Assembly (NCBI GenBank): GCA_033065855.1
Contig: JAVXUO010000520.1
Location: 119,792 to 183,791, forward strand
Origin: Escallonia rubra
Lineage: Eukaryota; Streptophyta; Magnoliopsida; Escalloniales; Escalloniaceae
Length of the DNA stretch: 64,000 bases
Direction: 5' to 3'
The notes beneath the pieces were generated by a model. That model was not told the DNA's origin. It ran no database searches and saw nothing but the letters and a program-made list of their open reading frames with translations. The translations under genes were made by a program, and so were the position numbers. The first letter of the stretch is position 1, and each line of letters begins with the position of its first letter. This document shows, one piece after another, positions 36,905 through 47,809 of this stretch.

Positions 36905-37153
36905 GTTATGCAATTCTTGCGTAATATTTGCATACGCATATATGTTTACTTTGGTTCCTTTGAACTGTAAGTTGAAAGAAAAATGAGTAAATTGTGTTAC
37001 AGAACCGCCTGATGATATAAAAAAAAAGCTTAAAGAACGCAAAAATCTAGCCACGGCACTGTAACACAATCTACTCATTATTCTTTAAACTTATAGTTCA
37101 GAGGAATTAAAACCAACATATATACCTAGCAAATATTTTGCAACAAATGCATG
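36905..37153. repeat. Inverted repeat inside the Helitron
   Basis: Arms 36905-37013 and 37054-37153. Paired blocks include TTTGAACTGTAAG with CTTATAGTTCAGA and TGTGTTACAG with CTGTAACACA. It may be a nested MITE or a structured part of the Helitron. No target duplication is evident. Confidence 0.65.
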
Positions 37154-40059
37154 ACCATTTAATTAATCAAGACTATAATTTTAGAAGTGTATGAGACGAA
37201 AAAATATTCTACTGGATATCATGTTTGTATCTTAATAAATTGGTAATTTTTTGAAGCAATGATTCATGAAAAAGATAAGAACAAACTTTGACATTTACGA
37301 TTCCAAAGATTAAGAACTCTTAACCTAACTTTTGAAGCTAAGAGACTTGGTTTTGAGATGTTACATGTTGAACCACTAAAAGAGCTTAATTAATAATAAT
37401 ATTGTCTTGACAAGTTACTTGAAACTTTTACAAATAAAGTATTAAAAATTTCTTACTAACAATTATAGTTTTAGAAAAAGTATAAGATAATCTCTTTTTG
37501 TTTCTTAAATGTGGTACGCATTGATAAACTTTTTGTAACTTTTTAAAATATTTTATTAATTTACTCGAGCTAGATTCAGGATCCCAACTTATAATATCTA
37601 ATAACTGAGGCGAGAAATGCAATTATAGCTCATGACACGTCTTCGCATTGTGTTTCTAATATAATAAGAGTTATAAAAACTAAGCTTAAACACATTAATG
37701 TTGCTAAAGATCTCCAAACATTACTTTGAACGGATTCTTAATTAATTAAATCGACAAATATAGTAAACATTTAAATAATAAGCCTTATGCAATTCGAAAA
37801 AACAATTCAAAATATTCTAACCAATATAGTAAACTATTATGACTTTATTTAAATATTATATATTGAAAGCCCTCTAGCATGAAATATTAACCTCCAAAAC
37901 AAAAATTACTTAAAATATTTAATAAGAAAAAAAATAGGTACTATTTCAAATTCATATCTAAGTTTCCTATAAATTCACATATGAATATAACTAAATATGT
38001 TGGTTAAAAGTTTTGGTCAATAATTTCCTTACTAAGGTTTTGCGCTATCCTATTTAGTCGCAATGGTTAAATGCATATTTACCATAATATTCAGATTCTA
38101 TACGAGATAAATTAAATAAATAGTGTAAATTTAAAATATTAATTATGTGAGCATTTCTTAAATACAACTAATTTTATGTTGAATCAATTTTTTTCTATGG
38201 TACTTTTATTGTGAGTAATTAAACTCTTAAGCATACTAAATTGTATATTAGCATTATACCATTTATGATTTTATGTTAACTTTTATACTTTTGAATAAAA
38301 TTGCATATAAAATCTAAAAAGATTTTAGTTATGTTGTGATGAATGTAAATTAAAACTTAGATTAAAAACCTTATTATCTCTGAAGATAAATCTTACTTAG
38401 TAAGCATGCTTATTGTATGCTTTGTGAAATCTTGGTTAAATTTTATTCAACAATTTTCTTACTACGAGATTTTTGAACTATCCTGTGTAGTCATGTTAGT
38501 TAAACTTTATATAATTACCTCATGCAGTGATTACTATATTCTTTGTATACTTTGTTGGTGGATTACATTTACTTTTGAAAGTAGCACATCATCCTTACTT
38601 AATTAGTCTATGCTATAAACAAATATATGGACCAAAATCTTCTCTATCAAAATTAAACTAATATGTAATTAACATTATGGGTAACGCATTCAAGATACAA
38701 ATTATTTTTAAAAAGCTCTTAGAAAATAATAAAAATGTCTTGAGTAATAACAAATTGATCTCAATATGTTCTCCGCATATTTTTATCAGTAGAGAATTTA
38801 CTTTTTCTTTTTTGTTTAGTAAATGAACTTTTAATTTTTATTCATCTACATAGTTACCAAATCAGAATTAACAAATATGCACAAGGACATTGCTTAATGA
38901 TATTTCACCATAAGGATTAATTTATTTTATTACAAACGAGTTCAAGACAAAAATTAAAGTAACTATCTTTGATGAAATAACCATAATAAAATTGTGCAAT
39001 ATATTTTATTATGCATTTCAAAACTACTAAAATAAGTTAATGTTAATAAACGTCCCGTGCTTGGCACGGGATTCTGGGCTAGTTTTAATTTATTGCGCAT
39101 GCATTTCAATTTTTTGAAGTTCAGTGTCAAACTCAAAAGCATGTTCATAGGGCCAATAGTCTCACCACACCATCACCTATTTTAGGCCAATGTGAGATAT
39201 ATATCATAATCCATCCCCCCTTCCCCCCCTCCCCCCCTAATGGAATGTGGATTAGGTGATAACCAAGAACATTGAGAATCTTGATCGAAATTATGGAATG
39301 TGGATTAAGATGAAAATAACTGGTTCCTTTTCTTTGAATGATCTACCAACCACAACAAGTGACCAATAGTAGAATCTATTACAAGGGTTAATTACAAAAC
39401 TGTCCCCTGTAGTTTACATGTTTTTGCACTTTGCCTCTCGTGTTTACAAATTTTATAGTAATGTCCATTGAGGTTAACAAAACCATTGCAAACAACTCCA
39501 AAAATGAACGGCCGTTCAAATTCAGCCGTTAAGAGCCCACGTGCACAGCACACCATGTTTTCGTATGGGTAGATCGGTCATTTTCGATCCCCATGTTCCC
39601 TCGGTTATCACAAAATAAAAAAACCAACCGTTGTACGATTGAGGAGAGAGGAACAGAGAAAAGTGGGAAAACAGAGAATGGTCGATCACCTCCTGCAAAT
39701 CGAATTTTTGGGACGAAGAAGATCGCGTGTGGGATATTGATGAGCGAAAATGGATTGGGAACCCCGAGAAAGCGACGTCGCACATCCCATTTACGGTCAG
39801 TGCTACTGAAACCCATATTTTGTCCCTGTTTGATTAAACTAGGGTTTGAGTTTTAAGTATATAATTAACTAATGTCTTTCACATGTGCAAATCATTTTAT
39901 AATTCCAGTTCTAATTAAATAATTTTGTTTGTTAAAGTGTTGTTGTTTGTTCGTGCGTGTTGTTTGTTGATAGAATAATGTTTTTGAAGTTAAAACTTTT
40001 ATTAGTTTATGTTATATGCAGTAGTTAATTTGGGATTGTGCATGTTTGGTTTGTTTGTG

Positions 40060-43019
40060 TGTTTTCAGATCCTCATTCTTCTCTGTTAACCATAAAACTG
40101 CACGATGAGGGTCAATTTAAGAACATGCCACACAAGGTTTACACCCCTTGCAAAATAGATTACTTTGATTACCGTGACTTTGACATGTTAAGTTTGATTG
40201 AGATTGATAACATGGCAGAGAGTGTAGGAGCTGTAGGATTTATGAACTATTAGTATTAGAAGCCTGGGTTAAGCCTTGACAATGGACTAGTGCAGATGAT
40301 TGTAGACTCAGACATTTTGGCATTGAAAGACTGTATAAATTCATAGGGCCAAGTAGAAATATATTTGGAAAGTTTGTCAAAGGATAAGATGATGGAATCA
40401 ATTTTAACTCAGTTAGGGCTTAAAGAGACTGTGGGGTCTAGTGTGGTTATTGAAGAGCTTGATGATGTAGGCAATGTAGGAAGAAATGTGCCTATAGGGA
40501 CTACTGTGCCTGTTTGGAGCTTAGGAAAACAAGGGACAACAAGTACACAAGGGGGTGAGAGGTGGTTCAAGGTTTAGGCTAAGTCTAGAAGGTTCAAGCA
40601 ATGCTGGTGATGATGGGCTTGGTACACTAGCATCAGTAAATGTGGGCACTGGGGTGGAGGAAAACATAAACCAGAGCAGTAGGCCAACAATGGGCACTCA
40701 GGGGGAGGGAAACATAAATCAGAGCAGTAGGGCAAGAATGGGCACTAAGGGCAGGAGAACCATACACCAAAGGAGGGCAGCAAGGGGCAGTGCTAATGAG
40801 GGGCCAAGGGGTAGTGTTACTGGTGCTAATGAGGGGCCAAGTGGTGGTACTTCTGAGGGGCCAAGGGGTAGTGCTACCGGTGCTAATGAGGGGCCAAGTG
40901 GTGGTGCTTCTGAGGGGCTAAAGGGTAGTGCTACTGGTGCCAATGAGGGGCCAAGTGGTGGTGCTTCTGAGGTGCCAAGGGGTAGTGATTCTGACACTGA
41001 TTCTGATGATGAATCATACTGCTCAGATTTGTTTGATAGTGACTATGATGCCAATGAGGATGATAGATTGTATGAGAAGAATGTTGACATGAATGTAGTA
41101 GAACATGGAGTGGGTAGTAGAAGCAAGGGTAATGGACAAATAGTGGCACATTTTGAAGAGAAAGAATATGACTCTAATGAGTGGCATGAACATCTACCAT
41201 CAGATTTTGAGGGAAAAATTGATAATGCAAGAAACAAGAAACTAACTGGGGAATTTAACCCTAAATCTGACATGAGAAACCCTGAGTTCAAGGTTGGTAT
41301 GATGTTTAAAGACAACAAGGTTTTCAAGGAAGCTGTTAGGCAACATTCTATTTTGGAAGGAAAACCAGTAGTATTCCCCAAGAATGAATCAGGAGAGTTA
41401 GGGCTAGGTGTGCTTCATAAGGGTGTCAATGGCAGGTGTATGTGTTTAGGATGCAAGGAGACAATGAGGTTGATTTGGTTGTGAAGACTGCAGTAACCCA
41501 GCACACCTGTACCAGGGTACACAAGAATAAACATGTGACCAGTACTTGGCTAGCTGCTAGATACAGTAGAGATTTCAGATTAAATCCTAATATGAAGGTT
41601 GGTACTTTGAGAAATACATTGATGAGTGATCACCAACTAGATGTGCCACTTTGGACAGTTTACAGAAGCAAGAGGAATACATCAATGATGGTTGAGGGCA
41701 ATATAATGGAACAATTTGGGCAGTTGAACTCTTACATTGATGAACTTAGGATAAGTAATCCTGGCACCACTGTGGATCTACAATATGAACCAGGGGGCAT
41801 AGGACAGGGTGAGTACAGGTTTCAAAGGATTTATATATGCCTTGGTGCATTGAAGGAAGGGTTCAAAGCTGGGTGTAAGAGATAGATATGGCTAGATGGG
41901 TGCTTTTTGAAAGGTCCCACTGGTGGTCAGCTCTTGACTGCAGTGGGCATTGATCCTAACAACCAAATGTATCCAGTGGCATATGCTATTGTGGAGGCTG
42001 AAAACAGAGACTCTTGGGGTTGGTTTGTATAGCTTTTGGGTGATGACTTAGAGATAGAAGATAGTTTGAGTTGGACATTTTTGTCTGACAAACAAAAAGG
42101 GTTGGTTGGGAGCATAGAGTCATTGTATCCTCATACTGAGCACATGTTTTGTGTCATGCACTTACATGCAAACTTCAAGGCAGCATGGTTTACTGGGATT
42201 GCTTTGAGAGATGCTTTGTTTGCTGTAGCCAAGGTAACCAATGTGGTGAGATAGGAACATAAAATGAAAGAGATGGCTGACATAGATAAGGAAGCAGTGG
42301 CCTGGCTTGCTGATAAGCCACTTACAGAGTGGTCTAGGTCATATTTTAGTACAAATGTTAAATGTGATGTTCTTTTGAACAATTATTGTGAGAGCTTCAA
42401 TGCAATGATAAAGGAAACAAGGGATAAATTGATCATTACTTGTCTTGAAACAATAAGAAATACCTTGATGGCAAGGATGAGGTTTTATAGGGAACAAGCT
42501 GAGGAATGGAATTGTGAGATTTGTCCTGCAATACAGAGGATAACTGAAAAATTGAAGGTGTATGCTGGGGAAGGGATACCATCACACTCAGGGGAGTTGA
42601 GGTTTCAGGTAGCATGTCCATGGGAGGAGCAGTTCACTGTGGATCTCAAGCAGTACACATGTTCATGTAGGAGGTGGGACTTGAATGAGATTCCCTGTCC
42701 CCATGTCATTGCATGTATTTGGCACAAGAACCCGGTAGTAGCGAATTTCATTCACGAATGCTACAGTATTGACACATACAATAAGGCTTATGCACCAATC
42801 ATTAACCCAATGAATGGTCTAAGTATGTGGCCTAAAAGTAATTTACCCTTCATTCTACCCCCCACTTATAGAAGGCCAAGTGGCAGACCTAAGAAACTAA
42901 TGATAAGAGACAAATATGAAGCTGAGGATAACACATGCACTGGCAAGATGTCGAGGAAAGGAACAACAACTAGATGCATCATATGCCATCAGCTTAGGCA
43001 CAATAGGAGGAAATGCTAG
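40060..43019 (+). pseudogene. MuDR-type transposase, disabled
   Basis: Domains in order: PB1-like N-domain (LLTIKLHDEGQFKN to FMNY, 40075-40250); a Gly/Ser/Glu repeat tract (40790-40990, ANEGPSGG units); MuDR domain (NPEFKVGMMFKDNKVFKEAV near 41290); and MULE transposase core with DDE candidates in IWLDGCFLKG, LSDKQKG and NNYCESFNAM. Then come a SWIM finger (YTCSCRRWDLNEIPCPHVIA) and a CX2CX4HX4C knuckle (RCIICHQLRHNRRKC) at the end. At least six in-frame stops are present, all TAG: 40251, 40257, about 40344, 41883, 42030 and 42252. Frame changes lie near 40555 and 41435. A Gln/Pro-rich continuation at 43120-43780 may be a further 3' exon. The protein would bind the terminal repeats and cut and paste the element; this copy cannot. 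Confidence 0.9.
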
Positions 43020-44613
43020 AGCAGCAGACATAATACTTCATCTGTAAGCAATTATTGATTTTATTTAGTTGGCCTGGTTGTTATTTATGTTTGAGATTAA
43101 TGTATTGTAACCTCTTTAACAGGGAAACATGCCAATTGAGCAAGGCATAGCCTCACAACAGGGAGATAATGCAACTGAGCAAGGTAGAGCCCCACAACAT
43201 GAAGATATGGCAACAATTTGGGGGGGGGGGGGCAGAACCCCAAGAAGGCAAAAGTTACTAGTATGTAAATGCCAGAGCTTGTGATTTGAGTTAACCCTCA
43301 TAAATATGTTTATTTACTGAAAATGTCTTTTTACAGCCTAGAAGGCAACAAACTGCATCTCAACTAAGCTAAGGTTCTCCACAAAGCTCAGCTGTTACAA
43401 AGCAGATACCAGTAGGATTTATGCTAACTCCACAGGCAACATTAGCCCAAAGACCATCATGGCCTATACCAAGCATGGTAAAGCCACCACCAACATCAGC
43501 CCAAGACACTCCATTCATAATGAGAGGGGGTAAGAGGTATGTGAGTTTGTCAAATTTGAAGGATGCAGCTGTTGGAGGTGGCCAAAGCCAAGGTGGCCAG
43601 AGCAGAGGGAAATAGAAGGCTGCCATAAGAGGTCTTAGCCAAAGGAAGGAAAAGTCAAAAGACAAGGGAGGCCCAAATCCAACAGGAGGACAAATAAGCA
43701 CAAGATCAAGAACAACTGCAAGAAGTCAAGGTGAAAGACAAGCACCTACTGGTACAAAGGGCAAGGGAAAGCAAAAGTGATAGAATGTCAGTGTAGTTTA
43801 GTTTTGTGAATGTAGGGAACTCACTGTTCATCTTTGTTCAAAGTATATGAAGGTTGGATGGTTTTTGGAGAGCAGTAGATAAATTGGTAGATGGCTGGTT
43901 TTTTGGAAGCCTAGTATATACACTAGAAGATAGTGCCAAAGTACATGTTTTTGGATGTTGGCTGTAATTAGAATTGGGAAGGAATTGGGAAAGATGATAT
44001 TGTTTTTGTGTGGGATGTAATTTAATTGGAAGATTGATGACAAAACCATTGGTTGTGAATCTGTATGTTGGATGTAATGCAATTTGATTACTTGTCTTGA
44101 GATTTGGTTGTGAATCTTGCATGAAAGAGATATTTTAGCACTTGTGATGATGCAAATGTGATGAATCTGCCAGTGAGATGATGCAATTTCATTGTGTTGT
44201 ATTGCAATTGGAATACATCACAATGCAGTGTTTAAGGACAGGTCCATTTCAATATTTAGGTACAGGTTTGTCAACATGTAACAATGTATAGGGGACATAT
44301 TTGTCCTGAAAATATAAATCTCAGGGGACACTTTTGTCAATTATTGTAAATGACAGGGAATAGAATTGCAATACACATGGGACATTTTTGTTCGGAATGT
44401 GAAAAGTACAGGGGACACTTTTGCCATTAACATTAAAAGTACAGGGAACATAAATGCAAAAACATTGAAATTAAAATTATCTTCATTACATTGTTTGAGT
44501 ACACAGCTTGGAAATAGGGGATGTTGATTTTTTTAGGGTAATTCCTAATTCAATACATTCCATAGCTCAAGACATTACAAAAAATCCCCAATTCAGTACA
44601 TTCCTAGCAATTT

Positions 44614-44983
44614 TTATAAGCTGTTACCCACATCTTCGCCTTCATTGTTGCTCATGGCCTCTGTCCCGTCGACAAAATAAGACAATAATGCAATCACAGT
44701 GAATAGAAGCAACACCCAACTACTGATTGCAACAATCTTCCAAAATCTCTCATTTGACCTGTTAATCGTAATTGGAGGGTCGCGCCAAGAAAAAAATCCA
44801 CACCTACCAACCTGTGAGAACAAGGAGATTGTTCATTCAGCTCACGAAATTGAAGAAAAAAAAAAGGTTAAACACAAAACTCACCTGGTTGCTGCAAGTC
44901 CAAAATCTTCGGCCCGGATTTAGATCTGTCTACGAAGTCTTAGCTACGGCTTTCTGACCACACTGATAGTATACATGAGCCAT
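44614..44983 (-). pseudogene. GRF zinc-finger plus membrane-helix protein inside the MULE
   Basis: Two exons on the minus strand: 44983-44885 and 44811-44614, with GT-AG splice sites in phase; 98 residues plus stop. Exon 1 reads MAHVYYQCGQKAVAKTS, a TAG, then TDLNPGRRFWTCSNQ. Exon 2 continues VGRCGFFSWRDPPI, then WVLLLFTVIALLSYF. NPGRRFWTC and CGFFSW are hallmarks of GRF-type zinc fingers (nucleic-acid binding). The TAG sits where relatives have Trp (KTSWT), so it is probably a decayed TGG. The first Cys of the usual CxCG is Tyr. A hydrophobic helix follows the finger. Small GRF-TM proteins are common in plant genomes, with no firm function. Whether this one aids the MULE or was captured is unknown. 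Confidence 0.7.
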
Positions 44984-45334
44984 GAGATGGGTTCTTCAAA
45001 ATCTCTATCTCTCTCCTCCCCTGAAGTCTCTCTCTCATATCTTGAAACCCCTAGAGAAAACTGAAGCATAAAGTGATTTTGAAGGGAAATAGGAGTGACA
45101 GTCGGTTTTGGAGGGAACATGGGGATCAGAAATGATCGATCTACCCATGCGAAAAACGGGTGTGCTGTGCATGTGGGCTCTTAACGGCTGAATTTGAACG
45201 GCAGTTCATTTTTGGAGCTGTTTGCAATGGTTTTGTTAACCTCGAGGGACATCATTGCAATAGTTGTAAACACAAGGGGAAAAGTGCAAAAATATGTAAA
45301 CCACAGAGGACAGTTTTGTAATTAACCCCTATTA

Positions 45335-45890
45335 TAATTAAAAATGTATAGGTAAAAGATACACATACATATAGCGGATGAGAAGTACCACTGGCTTGAT
45401 AAGAGTAGATTGTCCAACTTTGTTAAGCACTTTAGCTTCCTAGCCTTCACAATTGCGCTGGACTTTCAACAAGCTCTAAAAAATTCTCCTTTTTTTCTAC
45501 AATAAATCAAGTTGAATGCCAAGCAGGTAATTACCAGAATGTGTCTCCATAAGGATATTAGAAGAATTCTGTATATCAAGGATGACCGCCTCTGAAGCAT
45601 TAAGACTGATAAAAGGCTGGACTTGTGGAGGTTGATCACCTGGCCAGACTCTTGGCAATATGTGTACAACAAGTTGGTCAATTTTGACAGTACTTCCATT
45701 ATTCGCTTTGAGAAAAATTTAGCTGTCGTCTACAAACAAAATGTGAGGAAGAGAAAGGGAATATCAACGTGAAGCAACACCTTCAAGGTCACCTCGAGCT
45801 TGTGCCTTGCTTAAGGAAGCAGAGAATGCTTCAGAACAAAAAAAATACATAAGGAGAGAGAGGGTGCCCCCTGCCTCAACCGACGGGTTG
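45335..45890 (-). pseudogene. LINE reverse-transcriptase fragment, copy B
   Basis: Partner of the fragment at 22508-23175. The minus strand shows LFVDD near 45725, then YCQESGQVINLHKSSL (in the frame 45699-45466), typical of the LINE RT palm region. A further part lies left of the MULE at 39252-39384. Broken in several frames. Confidence 0.65.
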
Positions 45891-46713
45891 GGGTAAATAA
45901 ATCAGTAAAGGAGCCATTAACAAGAAATCATACGACACTGTGGTAACACAAATAAGAACACTTCATTATGGGGCCTGGGGGAGGAGGGGTCCATGGCTGG
46001 GACATCGGAAATGTGTAAGAAATGAATGGATTATGTGCTGAACTTTTTCTTATTGTGGATACATGTTTTTATTTAAAAAAAATTGAAGAGGAAAGTTAAG
46101 AGTTCTTAACAAATATGGAGAGAATACCATATAGATCTACCTATAGGCAGTAAATGCTACCCAAGTAGAGGAGGGTCTCTGCTCTCAAAGTTCAAGGTGT
46201 ACGTACACTTGGTTCAGGATGGTGTTTGTACTAAGTCAACACTGAAGTCTCACAAGTTCTGGATTAGAAAAGAATAGTCAAATTGACTAAAAACTTGAGA
46301 GTATAAGAAGCCTTTCGTAAAATATTCTGTATTTTTTATTTCAGAAAATTGTGAATGAATCTCATTTGAATATAAGGAGGTATTTGTAGGCATAGCTTTC
46401 TTGCTAATCATGAAATGTAAACATATGTTTCTCTCTTCTCAGAGTAAACCGTCTTACTCGCGGCCAACTTTACTTGATGCTGATTTGATTCCTCGAGTTT
46501 GTCCCTGTTGCTCGAGCTAGTCTATCATCTTGCCAAGTGTACATTCTTTGAGTTTCGCTTTTCTCCTTTTCTGATTCTTTTGGGAGCTTATTAACAAATT
46601 GATTAGAGAGCTTATTTCCTGATAAGCCCTAAGGGCTTAAGGACTTTAGCTCATAGAGCTATTTTTTTGAGAAAACTTAAAGAGTTATTAAGCACATCTT
46701 ATCTCATGTTTAA

Positions 46714-47026
46714 TGTTGAACCTGGTATCCAACTCAAAAGCATGATCAAGAGTAGGAGAAGCTTATCAGGTATAAGAACAAATTTCAAACTTCATGTATT
46801 GTCGATGTGGGACTTGACACTCCCGCCTTCACGCGAAACGTGGGAATAAGAGTTGATCCTCTTGAATAAGAGGTGGTCCCGTTGGATTGAATGGGGCGGC
46901 AGGGCCTAGCTCTGATACCATGTTGAACCTGATATCCAACTCAAAAGCGTGCTCAAGAGTAGGAGAAGCCCACAAGGTATAAGAACAAATCTCAAACTCC
47001 ATGTATTATTGATGTGGGACTTGACA
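46714..47026 (-). mobile_element. TRIM (terminal-repeat retrotransposon in miniature), 313 bp
   Basis: A fossil LTR-class element. Two 106-bp direct terminal repeats, 46714-46819 and 46921-47026, each begin TG and end CA. On the minus strand the right repeat is followed at once by TGGTATCAGAGC, the primer-binding site for initiator tRNA-Met. The flanks TTTAA (46709-46713) and TTCAA (47027-47031) are a 5-bp target duplication with one change. Copy A has the empty site (TTCAA at 25131-25135). The repeats differ at about 11 of 106 positions by eye, so it is probably some millions of years old. It never had coding capacity. Confidence 0.9.
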
Positions 47027-47339
47027 TTCAAGACCCAACTAGCGAGTGTAGTATTGCTCATTTTTTTTAGCACACGGGTTTTTACATCTATTAATCATAC
47101 AAGTTTCTCGTGCTTGCTGTCTCACAGGCTGCTCTGCGTAGGCAGTCCCCCCACGCTAACAATTGATAATTAACTTTGGTGGAACCGTGCATGAAGAATC
47201 CTTCACGGGCAATATTATTAATTCATGAATTGTAACAACCAAGAATAATCATGAAATTAAAGAAAATTCGTAAGAATAGTTTTATCCAAAAAAGGGTTTA
47301 TACCTATCGAGATTTTCATATGAAGTATAAATTTAGACA

Positions 47340-47809
47340 CAAAGTTAGAATAATTTGACTACTGCAGACTTCACTTACCAAAAGTTTAAACAGTGTACAT
47401 CCTCACTATAATTTCCATGTAAATGGGACCCCTAACCACCACAGAATGTTTGCTTTAAGACTCTTGTTACTTTCCGTCCTTCTTCATGACAATCAAGTAG
47501 AAATTTGCACCTTTTCCTTCTCTTTCCAAGTCAAGTCGCAAGCCCCCCCACTTCACCCGCCAAGGCCGCCCGCAAGTAACTCTGCCAGTCCAATTGTTGA
47601 AAACTCGTTGAACATGGCTTTCCCCATCAAACTACTTCCATCCTTTTCCTCTACCGTAAAATGTACCCGAACCTTCTCTTTCATTACCAAAGTATTTCCA
47701 GTACCCACTCTCTCCACCCCTATAAAAGGGACCTCAACTGCTCAAAACAATCTTCTTTCTCCTTCAAAGAAGTGTTAGAAGTCCTTTAGCACAAGCTAAG
47801 AAATTAAAA
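47340..47809 (+). promoter_or_regulatory. Promoter of carboxylesterase B
   Basis: TATAAAA at 47721-47727 lies 89 bp before the ATG, within the conserved CTCCACCCC-TATAAAAGGGACC context of copy A. W-box cores remain at 47355-47360 and, inverted, at 47529-47534. The other three W-boxes of copy A are altered here. The 5' leader lacks about 20 bp present in A. Confidence 0.6.

Larger units (their letters stand above)
35470..39082 (+). mobile_element. Non-autonomous Helitron, 3.6 kb
   Basis: The 5' end is TCTATATAATATATAATAAG, directly after an A at 35469. The 3' end has a 7-bp stem hairpin (CCCGTGC 39054-39060, GCACGGG 39064-39070), then 12 nt ending in CTAG at 39082, followed by T. This is the full Helitron signature: 5' TC, 3' hairpin plus CTRR, A/T insertion. 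The interior is very AT-rich with no Rep/helicase. It contains about six diverged copies of a motif (CATTCTAAAACTC followed by CATACTAA/TCTATTAAGAC) between 35617 and 36430, a (TA)n(CA)n tract, and a 0.25-kb hairpin. Confidence 0.8.
39385..45328 (+). mobile_element. Mutator-like element (MULE), 5.9 kb, long terminal inverted repeats
   Basis: Inverted ends of about 220 bp: left 39385-39605, right 45118-45328, starting GGGTTAATTACAAAACTGTC on both sides. The 9-bp target copies CTATTACAA (39376-39384) and CTATTATAA (45329-45337) differ at one base. Copy A carries the empty site near 22652-22662. Inside are a MuDR-type transposase (+) and a small GRF zinc-finger gene on the opposite strand, arranged convergently. 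Both are disabled, so the element is non-functional here. Confidence 0.93.

Noticed and set aside
46910-46922. CTCTGATACCA, looking like the 3' end of a tRNA-Met gene
   Set aside because: It is the primer-binding site of the TRIM, not part of a tRNA fold.
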